Assembly (NCBI GenBank): GCA_016219375.1
Contig: JACRNC010000007.1
Location: 1-64,000 of the forward strand
Direction of reading: 5' to 3'
Source of the DNA: Burkholderiales bacterium
GTDB taxonomy: Bacteria > Pseudomonadota > Gammaproteobacteria > Burkholderiales > Burkholderiaceae_C
Length of the DNA: 64,000 nt
Position numbers and translations under genes: made by a program. Below, piece by piece: positions 55,526 through 64,000 of this stretch; the first letter of the stretch is position 1, and each line of letters begins with the position of its first letter. The notes below the pieces were generated by a model, which was given only the letters and a program-made list of their open reading frames with translations, searched no databases and had not been told where the DNA came from.

Positions 55526-55672
55526 GGCTTGCGGCGCAACTGTTGCGTGCCGCCGGCACGCCGTGAATTGCGCCCCAGCCGTGTCGCTGATCACGGGCCG
55601 CGGCGGCATGCGCGGGCTTAGCATGCCGTGGTTGCCTGCCCGTGTGAGGACAGGCCTGTGCGCGTCCCGTCC

Positions 55673-56947
55673 ATGCTCAAGAAGATCTCCGTCCACCAAC
55701 TGCGCCCGGGCATGTACCTGCACGGCCTGTGCGGCTCGTGGCTGGACCATCCGTTCTGGAAGACGTCCTTCGTCATCAAGGGTGACGAGGAAATCCGCAA
55801 GCTGCTCGACAGCCCCGTGCGCGAGGTCTGGATCGACGCCGCCAAGGGCCTGGACGTGGCCGAGTTCATCGACACCGCGCCTGCCCCGCTGGCCGAGCCC
55901 GAGCCGGCCTCGGCGCAGCCGGCCGAGCCGCAGGTCGAGCGCATCTCGCTGCAGCTGGCGCCGGAGCCGCCCCAGCCCGTGGCCCTGACCGACGAGGTGG
56001 CCCGTGCCGCGCGGCTGTGCAGGCAGGCCGAGGGCGCGGTCAAGGACATGTTCCAGGACATCCGGCTGGGCAAGGCCGTGGATGCCGAGCACTGCCTGCC
56101 GCTGGTGGACGAGATCACCTCGTCCGTGCAGCGCAACCCCGGCGCCATCGTCAGCCTGGCGCGCCTGAAGACCAAGGACGACTACACCTACATGCATTCG
56201 GTGGCGGTGTGCGCGCTGATGGTGGCGCTGTCACGCCAGCTCAAGCTGCCCGAGGCCGAGACGCGCGAGGCCGGCCTGGCCGGCCTGCTGCACGACCTGG
56301 GCAAGGCCGCGATGCCGCTGGAGGTGCTCAACAAGCCGGGCAAGCTCACGCCCGAGGAGTACGCCATCATGCGCACCCACCCCGCGGCCGGCCATGCCGC
56401 GCTGGTGGAGGGCAGGGGCGTGGGCCCCATCCCGCTGGACGTGTGCCTGCACCACCACGAGCGCATCGACGGCAAGGGCTATCCGCACGGCCTGACCGGC
56501 GCGCAGATGACGCTGCACGCCAAGATGGGCGCGGTCTGCGACGTGTACGACGCCATCACGTCCAACCGCCCCTACAAGGCCGGCTGGGACCCGGCGGAGT
56601 CCATCCAGCGCATGGCCCAGTGGGCGCGCGAGGGGCACTTCGACGAGGGCGTCTTCCAGGCCTTCGTGAAGAGCATCGGCATCTACCCGACCGGCTCGCT
56701 GGTCAAGCTGGAGTCCGGCCGCCTGGGCGTGGTGGTGGAGCAGAACGCCAGCTCGCTGCTCGAGCCGCTGGTGCGTGTGTTCTGGTCCACCAAGTCCAAC
56801 GAGCCGATCCCGCGCCAGTTCATCGACCTGTCGGTCGCGGGCGTCAAGGACCGCATCGTCTCGCGCGAGAAGCCCACGGACTGGGGCTTCAAGAACCTCG
56901 ACGAGCTCTGGGGCGGCGAAGAGGCCAAGGCCCGGCTGGGCGGCTGA
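55673..56947 (+). CDS. HD-GYP domain cyclic-di-GMP phosphodiesterase
   Basis: The 424-residue cytoplasmic protein has an N-terminal DUF3391 region (1-125, ISVHQLRPGMYLHGLCGSWL) and an HD-GYP domain (about 150-340). His207-Asp208 are the HD pair in LLHDLGK, and HHHERIDGKGYP at 260-271 is the GYP motif, so the metal site looks intact. It should degrade the second messenger cyclic di-GMP. The start ATG 55673 is chosen because the family begins at MLKKISV. A GGDEF cyclase is encoded at 61806. Confidence 0.93.
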   Translation: MLKKISVHQLRPGMYLHGLCGSWLDHPFWKTSFVIKGDEEIRKLLDSPVREVWIDAAKGLDVAEFIDTAPAPLAEPEPASAQPAEPQVERISLQLAPEPPQPVALTDEVARAARLCRQAEGAVKDMFQDIRLGKAVDAEHCLPLVDEITSSVQRNPGAIVSLARLKTKDDYTYMHSVAVCALMVALSRQLKLPEAETREAGLAGLLHDLGKAAMPLEVLNKPGKLTPEEYAIMRTHPAAGHAALVEGRGVGPIPLDVCLHHHERIDGKGYPHGLTGAQMTLHAKMGAVCDVYDAITSNRPYKAGWDPAESIQRMAQWAREGHFDEGVFQAFVKSIGIYPTGSLVKLESGRLGVVVEQNASSLLEPLVRVFWSTKSNEPIPRQFIDLSVAGVKDRIVSREKPTDWGFKNLDELWGGEEAKARLGG

Positions 56948-56983
56948 GGCGCCCTTCATCAGCCGCCCCCTGGGCGGCCGCCC

Positions 56984-58615
56984 TCACTGCGTCGACAGGC
57001 TCAGCCCCGCGTGCTCGCGCAGCGGGTGGAAGTGCACCTTGGGATGGCGCTCCTGCGTCAGCCGCAGGTCGTAGGCGCTGGTCAGCAGATAGGCCAGGGT
57101 GTCGGCCGCGTCGTAGGCCAGCTTGCTGGCGTTCTCGTCGGTGAACTTGCGCAGGTCGGCATCCGACTCGGCCGTGATCCAGCGCGCGCCGACGAAGCGG
57201 CAGGGCATCAGGCGGATGTCCACGCCGTACTCGGCCTTCAGGCGGTGCTGCACCACCTCGAACTGCAGCTGGCCCACGGCGCCCAGCAGCATCGCGCCGC
57301 CCACCGTGGGGCGGAAGACCTGGATGGCACCTTCCTCGCCCAGCTGCATGAGGCCCTGCTGCAGCTGCTTGCTCTTCATCGGGTTGGCCAGCTCCACGGT
57401 CTGGAACAGCTCGGGCGCGAAGAAGGGCAGGCCGGTGTACTGCAGCCCGGCCTGCGACGGCAGGCCTTCGGTGATGGTGTCGCCCAGCTGCACGCCGCCG
57501 TGCGTGGTGAAGCCGATGATGTCGCCGGCAAAGGCCTCCTCCACCGCCTCGCGGCGCTGCGACAGGAAAGTCACCACGCTGGTCGGCCGCAGCTCCTTGG
57601 CCGTGCGCTGCACGCGCAGCTTCATGCCGGATCGGTACTGGCCGGAGTAGACGCGCACGAAGGCGATGCGGTCGCGGTGCGCCGGGTCCATGTTGGCCTG
57701 CACCTTGAACACCACGCCGGAGAAGCCGTCCTCGTCGGGCTGCACCACGCGGGTCGTACCCCCTTTGCTGCTTTCGCGCGGGCCGGGCGGCGGGGCCAGG
57801 TCCACCAGCGCATCCAGCACCTCCTGAATGCCGAAGTTGTTGACCGCCGAGCCGAAGAACACCGGCGTCTGCTTGGCCGCCAGGAAGGCCTCCGCCGCAT
57901 AGGGCGGCGCGGCTTCGCCCAGCAGCTCGATGTTCTGCTGCGCCAGCTCCCACTCGTGGCCGAAGCGCGCGGCCAGCTTGTCGGCCTCATCCAGCGGGAT
58001 GGTCTCGTCCTCGACATCGGCCAGCTTGTCGGCGCCCGCCTTGAAGACGCGCATGCTCTGCGTGCGCAGGTTGACGATGCCGCCGAAGGCCTTGCCCTGG
58101 CCCACCGGCCAGGTCATCGGCACGCAGGGCATGCCCAGCTCCTGCTCCACCTCGTCGAGCAGCTCCAGCGGGTCGCGGCCCTCGCGGTCGAGCTTGTTGA
58201 CGAAGGTGAGGATGGGCGTGTCGCGCTGGCGGCAGACCTCGATCAGCCGCTTGGTCTGCGCCTCCACGCCGTTGGCCGCGTCGATCACCATCAGCGCGGC
58301 GTCCACCGCGGTGAGCACGCGGTAGGTGTCCTCGGAGAAGTCCTTGTGGCCCGGCGTGTCCAGCAGGTTGATGACGCAGTCGCGGTAGAGCATCTGCATC
58401 ACGCTGGAGGCCACCGAGATGCCGCGCTGCTTCTCGATCTCCATCCAGTCCGACGTGGCATGGCGGCTGGCCTTGCGGGCCTTGACCGAGCCGGCGATGT
58501 GGATGGCGCCGGAGAACAGCAGCAGCTTCTCGGTCAGCGTGGTCTTGCCCGCGTCGGGGTGGGAAATGATCGCGAAGGTGCGACGGCGGCGGGTTTCGGC
58601 GGTGAGGGCGGACAC
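56984..58615 (-). CDS. prfC: Peptide chain release factor 3
   Basis: The 543-residue GTPase removes RF1/RF2 from the ribosome after peptide release. G1 is HPDAGKTTLTEKLL, G3 is DTPGHKDFSEDTYR and G4 is NKLDREGRDP; domains II and III follow as in E. coli RF3 (529 residues). The start is taken as GTG 58615 ((M)SALTAETRRRRTFAIISHPD), with GAGG upstream. A longer reading frame to 58828 exists, but its Arg/Pro-rich extra part is not family sequence. Confidence 0.95.
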   Translation of the reverse strand: MSALTAETRRRRTFAIISHPDAGKTTLTEKLLLFSGAIHIAGSVKARKASRHATSDWMEIEKQRGISVASSVMQMLYRDCVINLLDTPGHKDFSEDTYRVLTAVDAALMVIDAANGVEAQTKRLIEVCRQRDTPILTFVNKLDREGRDPLELLDEVEQELGMPCVPMTWPVGQGKAFGGIVNLRTQSMRVFKAGADKLADVEDETIPLDEADKLAARFGHEWELAQQNIELLGEAAPPYAAEAFLAAKQTPVFFGSAVNNFGIQEVLDALVDLAPPPGPRESSKGGTTRVVQPDEDGFSGVVFKVQANMDPAHRDRIAFVRVYSGQYRSGMKLRVQRTAKELRPTSVVTFLSQRREAVEEAFAGDIIGFTTHGGVQLGDTITEGLPSQAGLQYTGLPFFAPELFQTVELANPMKSKQLQQGLMQLGEEGAIQVFRPTVGGAMLLGAVGQLQFEVVQHRLKAEYGVDIRLMPCRFVGARWITAESDADLRKFTDENASKLAYDAADTLAYLLTSAYDLRLTQERHPKVHFHPLREHAGLSLSTQ

Positions 58616-58942
58616 GGGGGAGAACCTCGAAAGCCCGGCGCGGACGGGCGTGCAGGGCAGGGCGCAGGACGGGCGCCGGGCGCGTGACGGGCGCTTGAAA
58701 AGCGCGCGCAGCCAGGCGGCGCTGCGGCACGGCAAGGGCGCCGCAGGAGGGCGGGGATTGTCGCTGATCGCTCCTGGCCGCGGTGGCTCGGGCCGCCGCC
58801 AGCTTGCGGCTGAGCGGGCCTTGCGCACATGGCCGCGGCACGAGGGGGTGGCGTTGATCTGCAGCCTTGATCCACCGCCTTGACAAGCCCTGCGCCCTGC
58901 CGGACAACCGTGTGAGATTCATCACGCAAGGAGGAGCCCCGC
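58616..58942. promoter_or_regulatory. Divergent intergenic region, prfC / triple-hydrolase gene
   Basis: These 327 bases are noncoding and should hold promoters in both directions. CTTGACAAGCC at about 58877-58887 contains TTGACA and, 17-18 bases on, CGGACAAC, a poor -10, so it is only a weak candidate for the rightward gene. AAGGAGGAG lies seven bases before ATG 58943, a very strong ribosome binding site. Confidence 0.4.
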
Positions 58943-61579
58943 ATGCTGCAAGCCAGCCATCTCGAACAGATCCTGCGCCAGGCCTCGCGCGCCCGGCTGC
59001 AGGAGTTCACCCCTGCGCTGCGCGACGCCATGCAGCGCTTCGGCATCGACCGCAGCCTGCGCCGGGCCGCGGCCTTCATCGCCCAGGTGGGGCACGAGTC
59101 CGGCCAGTTCCGCTGGATGCAGGAGATCTGGGGCCCCACCGCGCAGCAAAAGCGCTACGAGCCGCCCAGCCCGCTGGCCCGGCGGCTGGGCAACACCCAG
59201 CGCGGCGACGGCGCGCGCTACAAGGGCCGCGGGCCCATCCAGCTGACCGGCCGCGCCAACTACCGCAGCTACGGTGCGCTGCTGGGCCTGGACCTGGAGG
59301 GCGCGCCCGAGCAGGCGGCCACGCCGGCCGTGGGCCTGGCCATCGCCGGCCTGTACTGGCAGCGCAATGGCCTGAACGAGCTGGCCGATGCGGACGACTT
59401 CATCGCCATCACCCGCCGCATCAACGGCGGCACCAACGGCCTGGAGGAGCGCCGCCGCTTCTACGACCTGGCGCTGCGCGTGCTGGCCGAGGTCTATCCC
59501 GCACGCGCCGGCCGCTCCCGCGCCGACGCCACCGCTGCGCCCCCGGCCGAGCCGCTGCCGCGCGGCGCCGAGGCGGTGCGCGAGCTGGCCCCCGCCGAGC
59601 CGGCCCGCAACACCGGCCGCCGGACCGCGCGCAAGCCGGCCGCTGCCCCCGCGCGCAAGCTCGACGCCCGCGCCGACACGCTGGACTTCCGCGACCTGAT
59701 GTACGTGCCCTCGCTGATCGAGGTGCCCACCCACATCCCGCTGGGCGACTGGCTGGATGCCGGCGTGCCCATCCTCGATCAGGGCAGCGAAGGCGCCTGC
59801 ACCGGCTACGGCCTGGCCACGGTGTGCAACTACCTGCTGCTGCGCCGCCGCGTCGTGCCCGACGCCGTGCCGGTGAGTGCGCGCATGCTCTACCACCTGG
59901 CCCGCCGCTATGACGAATGGCCCGGCGAGGATTACGAGGGCTCCAGCGCCCGCGGCGCGATGAAGGGCTGGCACAAGCACGGCGTCTGCCCGGAGCGCCT
60001 GTACCCGTCGGCAGGGCGGGACCGTCATCGCGGACTGGACCTCGACGAGGCGCGCACGGCCGAGGCCCGCCGCCGCCCGCTGGGCGCGTACTTCCGCGTC
60101 AACCACAAGGATCTGGTGGCCATGCACTCGGCGCTGGCCGAGGTGGGCGTGCTCTATGCCACCTGCACCGTGCACGCCGGCTGGGACGAGGTGGGCGCAG
60201 ACGGCGCCATCCCGCTGCGCGACGAGCTGCGCGGCGGCCATGCCTTTGCCATCGTCGCCTATGACGAGCAGGGCTTCTGGCTGCAGAACTCCTGGGGCCC
60301 GGATTGGGGCGCCGGCGGCTTTGCCCGCATCAGCTATGACGACTGGCTGCGCAACGGCACCGACGCGTGGGTGGCCCGCCTGGGCGCGCCCGTGGTGCTG
60401 CGCACGCTGGACGCCACGGCCACCGCGCATTCGGCCGCCGCGCGCGAGACGGTGGCCTACAGCTTTGCCGACCTGCGCCCGCACATCGTCAGCGTGGGCA
60501 ACGAAGGCCGGCTGCGCGCGGGCGGCGAGTACGGCAGCACGCCGGCGTCGCTGTCGCGCATCTTCGAGGACGACATCCCCCGCGTGACGGCGGGCTGGAA
60601 GAAGCGCCGCGTGCTGCTCTATGCCCACGGCGGGCTGGTGGGCGAGTCGGCCGCGGTGCAGCGCCTGGCCGAGTACCGCGTGCCGCTGCTGCAGGGCCAG
60701 GTCTATCCGCTGGGCTTCGTGTGGAAGACCGACTACTGGACCACGCTGTCCAACATGCTGTCGGACGCCGTGCGCCGCCGCAAGCCCGAGGGCGTGCTCG
60801 ACGCCGCCAAGGACTTCATGCTCGACCGGCTGGACGACGCGCTGGAGCCGCTGGCCCGCGCGCTGACCGGCAAGGCATCGTGGGAGGAGATGAAGGAGAA
60901 CGCCCTGGCCGCCAGCCGCCCCGGCGGCGCGGCCACCCAGGTGGTGCGCCATCTTCAGGCGCTGCAGGCCCGGCATGCCGCGGACGGCGGCGTGGAGCTG
61001 CACCTGGTCGGCCACAGCGCCGGCTCGATCTTCCTGGCGCCCCTGCTCAGCCAGCTGGCCGCCGCCGGCATCCCCGTGGCCACCTGCACGCTGTGGGCGC
61101 CGGCCTGCACGCTGGCGCTGTTCGATCGCCACTACCGCCCGGCCATCGAGTCGGGCCACGTCGGGCGCTTCGCGCTCTACGTGCTGTCGGACCAGGACGA
61201 GCGCGACGACCACTGCGCCCGCATCTACAACAAGTCGCTGCTCTACATGGTCTCGCACGCCTTCGAGGACAAGCCGCGCATCCCGGGCTTCCGCGACGGC
61301 GTGGCGCTGCTGGGCATGGAGCGCTTCCTGGGCACGGTGCGGCCGCTGCTCAAGGGCCCGCACGAGCTGGTGGTGGCACGCGACGGCAGCGGCCGGTGCA
61401 ACGCGGCGGCACATGGCGCCTTCGACGACGACGAGGCCACGGTGGCCTCCACCTTCGCCCGCATCCTGGGCGGCAAGGCGGCGGCCGCTGCCGATGCCGC
61501 CGGCAAGGCGCTGCAGTTTCGCCGCTCGGCCAGCTCGCTGCGCGACCGCCGGCTGGGCATCGAGGCCAGGAGCCGCTAG
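58943..61579 (+). CDS. Three-domain hydrolase: GH19-type lysozyme/chitinase, papain-like protease, lipase-like alpha/beta hydrolase
   Basis: This 878-residue protein joins three enzymes. Residues 1-186 are a GH19 chitinase/endolysin fold with catalytic Glu52 in GHESGQF, Glu61, and YKGRGPIQLTGRANY at 93-107. After a basic Ala/Pro linker (190-245), residues 250-490 are a C1A papain-like protease with Gln280 and Cys286 in DQGSEGACTGYG, His433 in GGHAFAIVAYD and Asn449 in QNSWGPDWGAGGF. Residues 555-830 are an alpha/beta hydrolase with oxyanion HGG at 562-564 and nucleophile Ser692 in GHSAGS; His824 may complete the triad. There is no signal peptide or TM helix. Targets would be peptidoglycan, protein and lipid, as for an antibacterial effector. 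No immunity, VgrG or PAAR gene is adjacent. Confidence 0.85.
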   Translation: MLQASHLEQILRQASRARLQEFTPALRDAMQRFGIDRSLRRAAAFIAQVGHESGQFRWMQEIWGPTAQQKRYEPPSPLARRLGNTQRGDGARYKGRGPIQLTGRANYRSYGALLGLDLEGAPEQAATPAVGLAIAGLYWQRNGLNELADADDFIAITRRINGGTNGLEERRRFYDLALRVLAEVYPARAGRSRADATAAPPAEPLPRGAEAVRELAPAEPARNTGRRTARKPAAAPARKLDARADTLDFRDLMYVPSLIEVPTHIPLGDWLDAGVPILDQGSEGACTGYGLATVCNYLLLRRRVVPDAVPVSARMLYHLARRYDEWPGEDYEGSSARGAMKGWHKHGVCPERLYPSAGRDRHRGLDLDEARTAEARRRPLGAYFRVNHKDLVAMHSALAEVGVLYATCTVHAGWDEVGADGAIPLRDELRGGHAFAIVAYDEQGFWLQNSWGPDWGAGGFARISYDDWLRNGTDAWVARLGAPVVLRTLDATATAHSAAARETVAYSFADLRPHIVSVGNEGRLRAGGEYGSTPASLSRIFEDDIPRVTAGWKKRRVLLYAHGGLVGESAAVQRLAEYRVPLLQGQVYPLGFVWKTDYWTTLSNMLSDAVRRRKPEGVLDAAKDFMLDRLDDALEPLARALTGKASWEEMKENALAASRPGGAATQVVRHLQALQARHAADGGVELHLVGHSAGSIFLAPLLSQLAAAGIPVATCTLWAPACTLALFDRHYRPAIESGHVGRFALYVLSDQDERDDHCARIYNKSLLYMVSHAFEDKPRIPGFRDGVALLGMERFLGTVRPLLKGPHELVVARDGSGRCNAAAHGAFDDDEATVASTFARILGGKAAAAADAAGKALQFRRSASSLRDRRLGIEARSR

Positions 61580-61584
61580 GCGAC

Positions 61585-61658
61585 GGGCGAGGGCGAGGGC
61601 GAGGCAGGAGCGGGGGCGGGGGCGGGGGCGGGGGCGGGGCGGGGCGGGGCGGGGCGGG
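61585..61658 (+). repeat. G-rich low-complexity tract (G-quadruplex potential)
   Basis: Three GGGCGA units are followed by GGGGGC repeated and then GGGGC repeated, giving more than nine runs of three to five G separated by single C or short spacers on the plus strand. It begins six bases after the triple-hydrolase stop. It could fold into G-quadruplexes in mRNA or DNA and is a likely slippage site. Confidence 0.85.
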
Positions 61659-61805
61659 CCAGCGCGGCAGCGCCGGGCCGGCGCACGGATCGGGCCCGGG
61701 CGGGCAATCCTCCCTTGTGCCGGCCGGGGGGCTGCGTCAAGCTCGCACGGCTGCCTGCGCCGGGCGGCCGACTCCGGCTTTCCTGCCTTTCCTGCCTCTC
61801 CCCGC

Positions 61806-62870
61806 TTGAACGACTTCTCCCCGATCCCCTCAGCGCCCGGCGACGCCGCGGACGGCAGCGAGATCTTCCGCCGCCTGCTGGTCGCCGTCAGCATCCTGGG
61901 CGGCAGCATCCATCTGGCCTTCATCGCCCTGTTCCAGGCCGCGGGCGTGGGCATGCTGGCCGGCATCAACGTGGTCAGCGTGCTGTGCTATGTGCTGGCC
62001 TTCTTCGTCATCGGCCGCGGGCACGCGCTGGCCGGCGTCACGCTGATGGCCAGCGAGGTGGTGGTGCATGCCGTGCTGGCCAGCATCCTGATCGGCTGGG
62101 ACAGCGGCTTTCACTACTACATCATCCTGGTCGTGCCCGTGGTCGTGCTCAGCACGCTGCACGGCTGGCGCGTCAAGCTGCCCGCGGCCCTGGCCTTCTG
62201 CGTGCTCTATGCCGGCCTGTCGGTGGCGCTGCGCGGCGCGCAGCCGCCCTACCCGCTCGACGGCGCGATGCTCGGCGGGCTGCATCTGTTCAACGTGGCC
62301 GGCATGCTGGTCATCCTGACGGCGCTGGCGGCCTACTACTTCATCCTCGTCAGCCAGGCCGAGACCACGCTGCGCCGGCTGGCCACCACCGACCCGCTGA
62401 CCCAGCTCAGCAACCGCCGCCACCTGCTGGCCGTGGGCCAGGCCGAGGTGCGGCGCGTGCAGCGCTATGGCCGGCCGCTGGCCGTCGTGCTGTGCGACGT
62501 GGACCACTTCAAGCTCATCAACGACCGCCACGGCCACGACGCGGGCGACGCCGTGCTGTGGGCCGTCAGCCGCGCGCTGCAGCGCGGGCTGCGCAGCATC
62601 GACTGCGTGGCCCGCTGGGGCGGCGAAGAGTTCCTGCTGCTGCTGCCCGAGACGACTCTGGACGGCGCGCTGCTGCTGGCCGAGCGCCTGCGCCAGGACA
62701 TCGCCGGCCTGCGCCCGGCCGCCCCGGGCGGCGAGCCGGTGACGCTGACCATGACCTTCGGCGTGGCGGCGCTGGCCGGTGAGGAGACGCTGGAGCAGGC
62801 CATCTCGCGCGCCGACCAGGCGCTCCTAGCCGGCAAGCGCGAGGGCCGCAACCGCGTGGTCGCCGGCTGA
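61806..62870 (+). CDS. Membrane-bound GGDEF diguanylate cyclase
   Basis: The 354-residue protein has five or six TM helices in the first 190 residues and a C-terminal GGDEF domain (about 195-354). The active site reads GGEEF at 272-276, and the inhibitory I-site RSID stands at 263-266, exactly five residues before it, so product feedback is expected. It makes cyclic di-GMP from GTP. The start is TTG 61806 ((M)NDFSPIPSAPGD); no ATG is in frame before the first TM segment. The sensor part is not a family I recognise. Confidence 0.92.
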   Translation: MNDFSPIPSAPGDAADGSEIFRRLLVAVSILGGSIHLAFIALFQAAGVGMLAGINVVSVLCYVLAFFVIGRGHALAGVTLMASEVVVHAVLASILIGWDSGFHYYIILVVPVVVLSTLHGWRVKLPAALAFCVLYAGLSVALRGAQPPYPLDGAMLGGLHLFNVAGMLVILTALAAYYFILVSQAETTLRRLATTDPLTQLSNRRHLLAVGQAEVRRVQRYGRPLAVVLCDVDHFKLINDRHGHDAGDAVLWAVSRALQRGLRSIDCVARWGGEEFLLLLPETTLDGALLLAERLRQDIAGLRPAAPGGEPVTLTMTFGVAALAGEETLEQAISRADQALLAGKREGRNRVVAG

Positions 62871-62928
62871 GCCGGCACGAGTCCACACCCGGCCCTCGGT
62901 CAAGCCCGCTGCGCGCCGGGCCCGTCGA

Positions 62929-62934
62929 TATACT
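62929..62934 (+). promoter_or_regulatory. Probable -10 element of ahcY (TATACT)
   Basis: CGATATACTGG stands seven bases before the riboswitch stem P1, and the ten-base string CGATATACTG is the same as that before metX. No clear -35 hexamer is seen. Confidence 0.5.
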
Positions 62935-62941
62935 GGCGCCC

Positions 62942-63015
62942 GCTTTCGAGGAGCGTTGCAACTCCAGCCATTGGAGCCAGGCTCGAAAGCCCTCCCCCTG
63001 CAACCGCGCTCACCC
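62942..63015 (+). ncRNA. SAH (S-adenosylhomocysteine) riboswitch upstream of ahcY
   Basis: P1 is GCTTTCGAG (62942-62950) with CTCGAAAGC (62982-62990). The conserved GAGCGTTGCAAC follows P1, CTCCA (62962-62966) pairs with TGGAG (62972-62976), and GAGCG (62951-62955) forms the pseudoknot with CGCTC (63007-63011) in CGCTCACCCGC. These are the hallmark elements of the SAH riboswitch, which turns ahcY on when SAH builds up. A hairpin CACCCG...CGGGTG (63011-63035) overlaps the pseudoknot strand and may be the expression platform. Confidence 0.94.
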
Positions 63016-63100
63016 GCCTGCTGTCCATCCGGGTGAGTGAGTCTCTCGACCTCCCCTGCACCTGTTTCGACGCGGCGGCTGCCTTCACCGGAGCTGAGCA

Positions 63101-64000
<900 letters not shown>

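Overview
The window is a high-GC (roughly 70%) chromosomal segment whose gene content and order point to a betaproteobacterium of the order Burkholderiales, probably near the Rubrivivax/Leptothrix/Ideonella group. The pointers are the tuf-tRNA(Trp)-secE-nusG-rplKAJL-rpoBC order, metXW behind a SAM-II riboswitch, ahcY behind an SAH riboswitch, a dapF-DUF484-xerC run, and a PEP-CTERM protein. No IS element, integrase island, CRISPR array or rRNA was seen. The genus assignment is inference.

Layout. 1-13.2 kb is the transcription/translation core: the tuf end, tRNA-Trp, secE, nusG, L11, L1, L10, L7/L12, rpoB and rpoC, ending at a strong terminator. Three long imperfect hairpins of one architecture sit in its junctions. 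13.2-21.3 kb holds two FtsX-type ABC permeases without an ATPase, a metallophosphoesterase, a Ser/Thr kinase fused to a universal-stress domain, a small lipoprotein, a PF10118-type putative di-iron protein and an AraC regulator. uvrA follows at 21.4-24.5 kb.

24.5-29.3 kb is a minus-strand sulfur operon: rhodanese, serine acetyltransferase, XRE regulator, Family 2A (SrpI-like) encapsulin shell, and a cysteine desulfurase with a 300-residue disordered N-terminal cargo region. It is divergent from a three-PAS hybrid histidine kinase. 32-43.5 kb holds purB, a DUF898 membrane protein, a GST, a glutamate-synthase-like flavoprotein, metX-metW, a beta-barrel protein and dapF-DUF484-xerC. 43.6-50.3 kb holds fadL, a chemoreceptor, two LpxL-type acyltransferases and metK. 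Downstream of metK lies a tandem duplication that copies the metK 3' end.

50.8-64 kb holds a PEP-CTERM protein, two paralogous chemoreceptors, a DUF2238 protein, an HD-GYP protein, prfC, an unusual 878-residue protein joining a GH19-type muramidase/chitinase, a papain-like protease and a lipase-like alpha/beta hydrolase, a membrane GGDEF cyclase and the start of ahcY.

How it fits together. Sulfur and methyl metabolism recur: metX/metW, metK and ahcY each carry a recognisable or candidate SAM/SAH-sensing leader, while the encapsulin operon makes cysteine precursor (SAT), strips its sulfur (desulfurase) inside a protein shell and may pass the sulfur on (rhodanese). The two most interesting loci are the encapsulin sulfur compartment and the triple-hydrolase protein, which looks like an antibacterial effector but has no secretion genes nearby.
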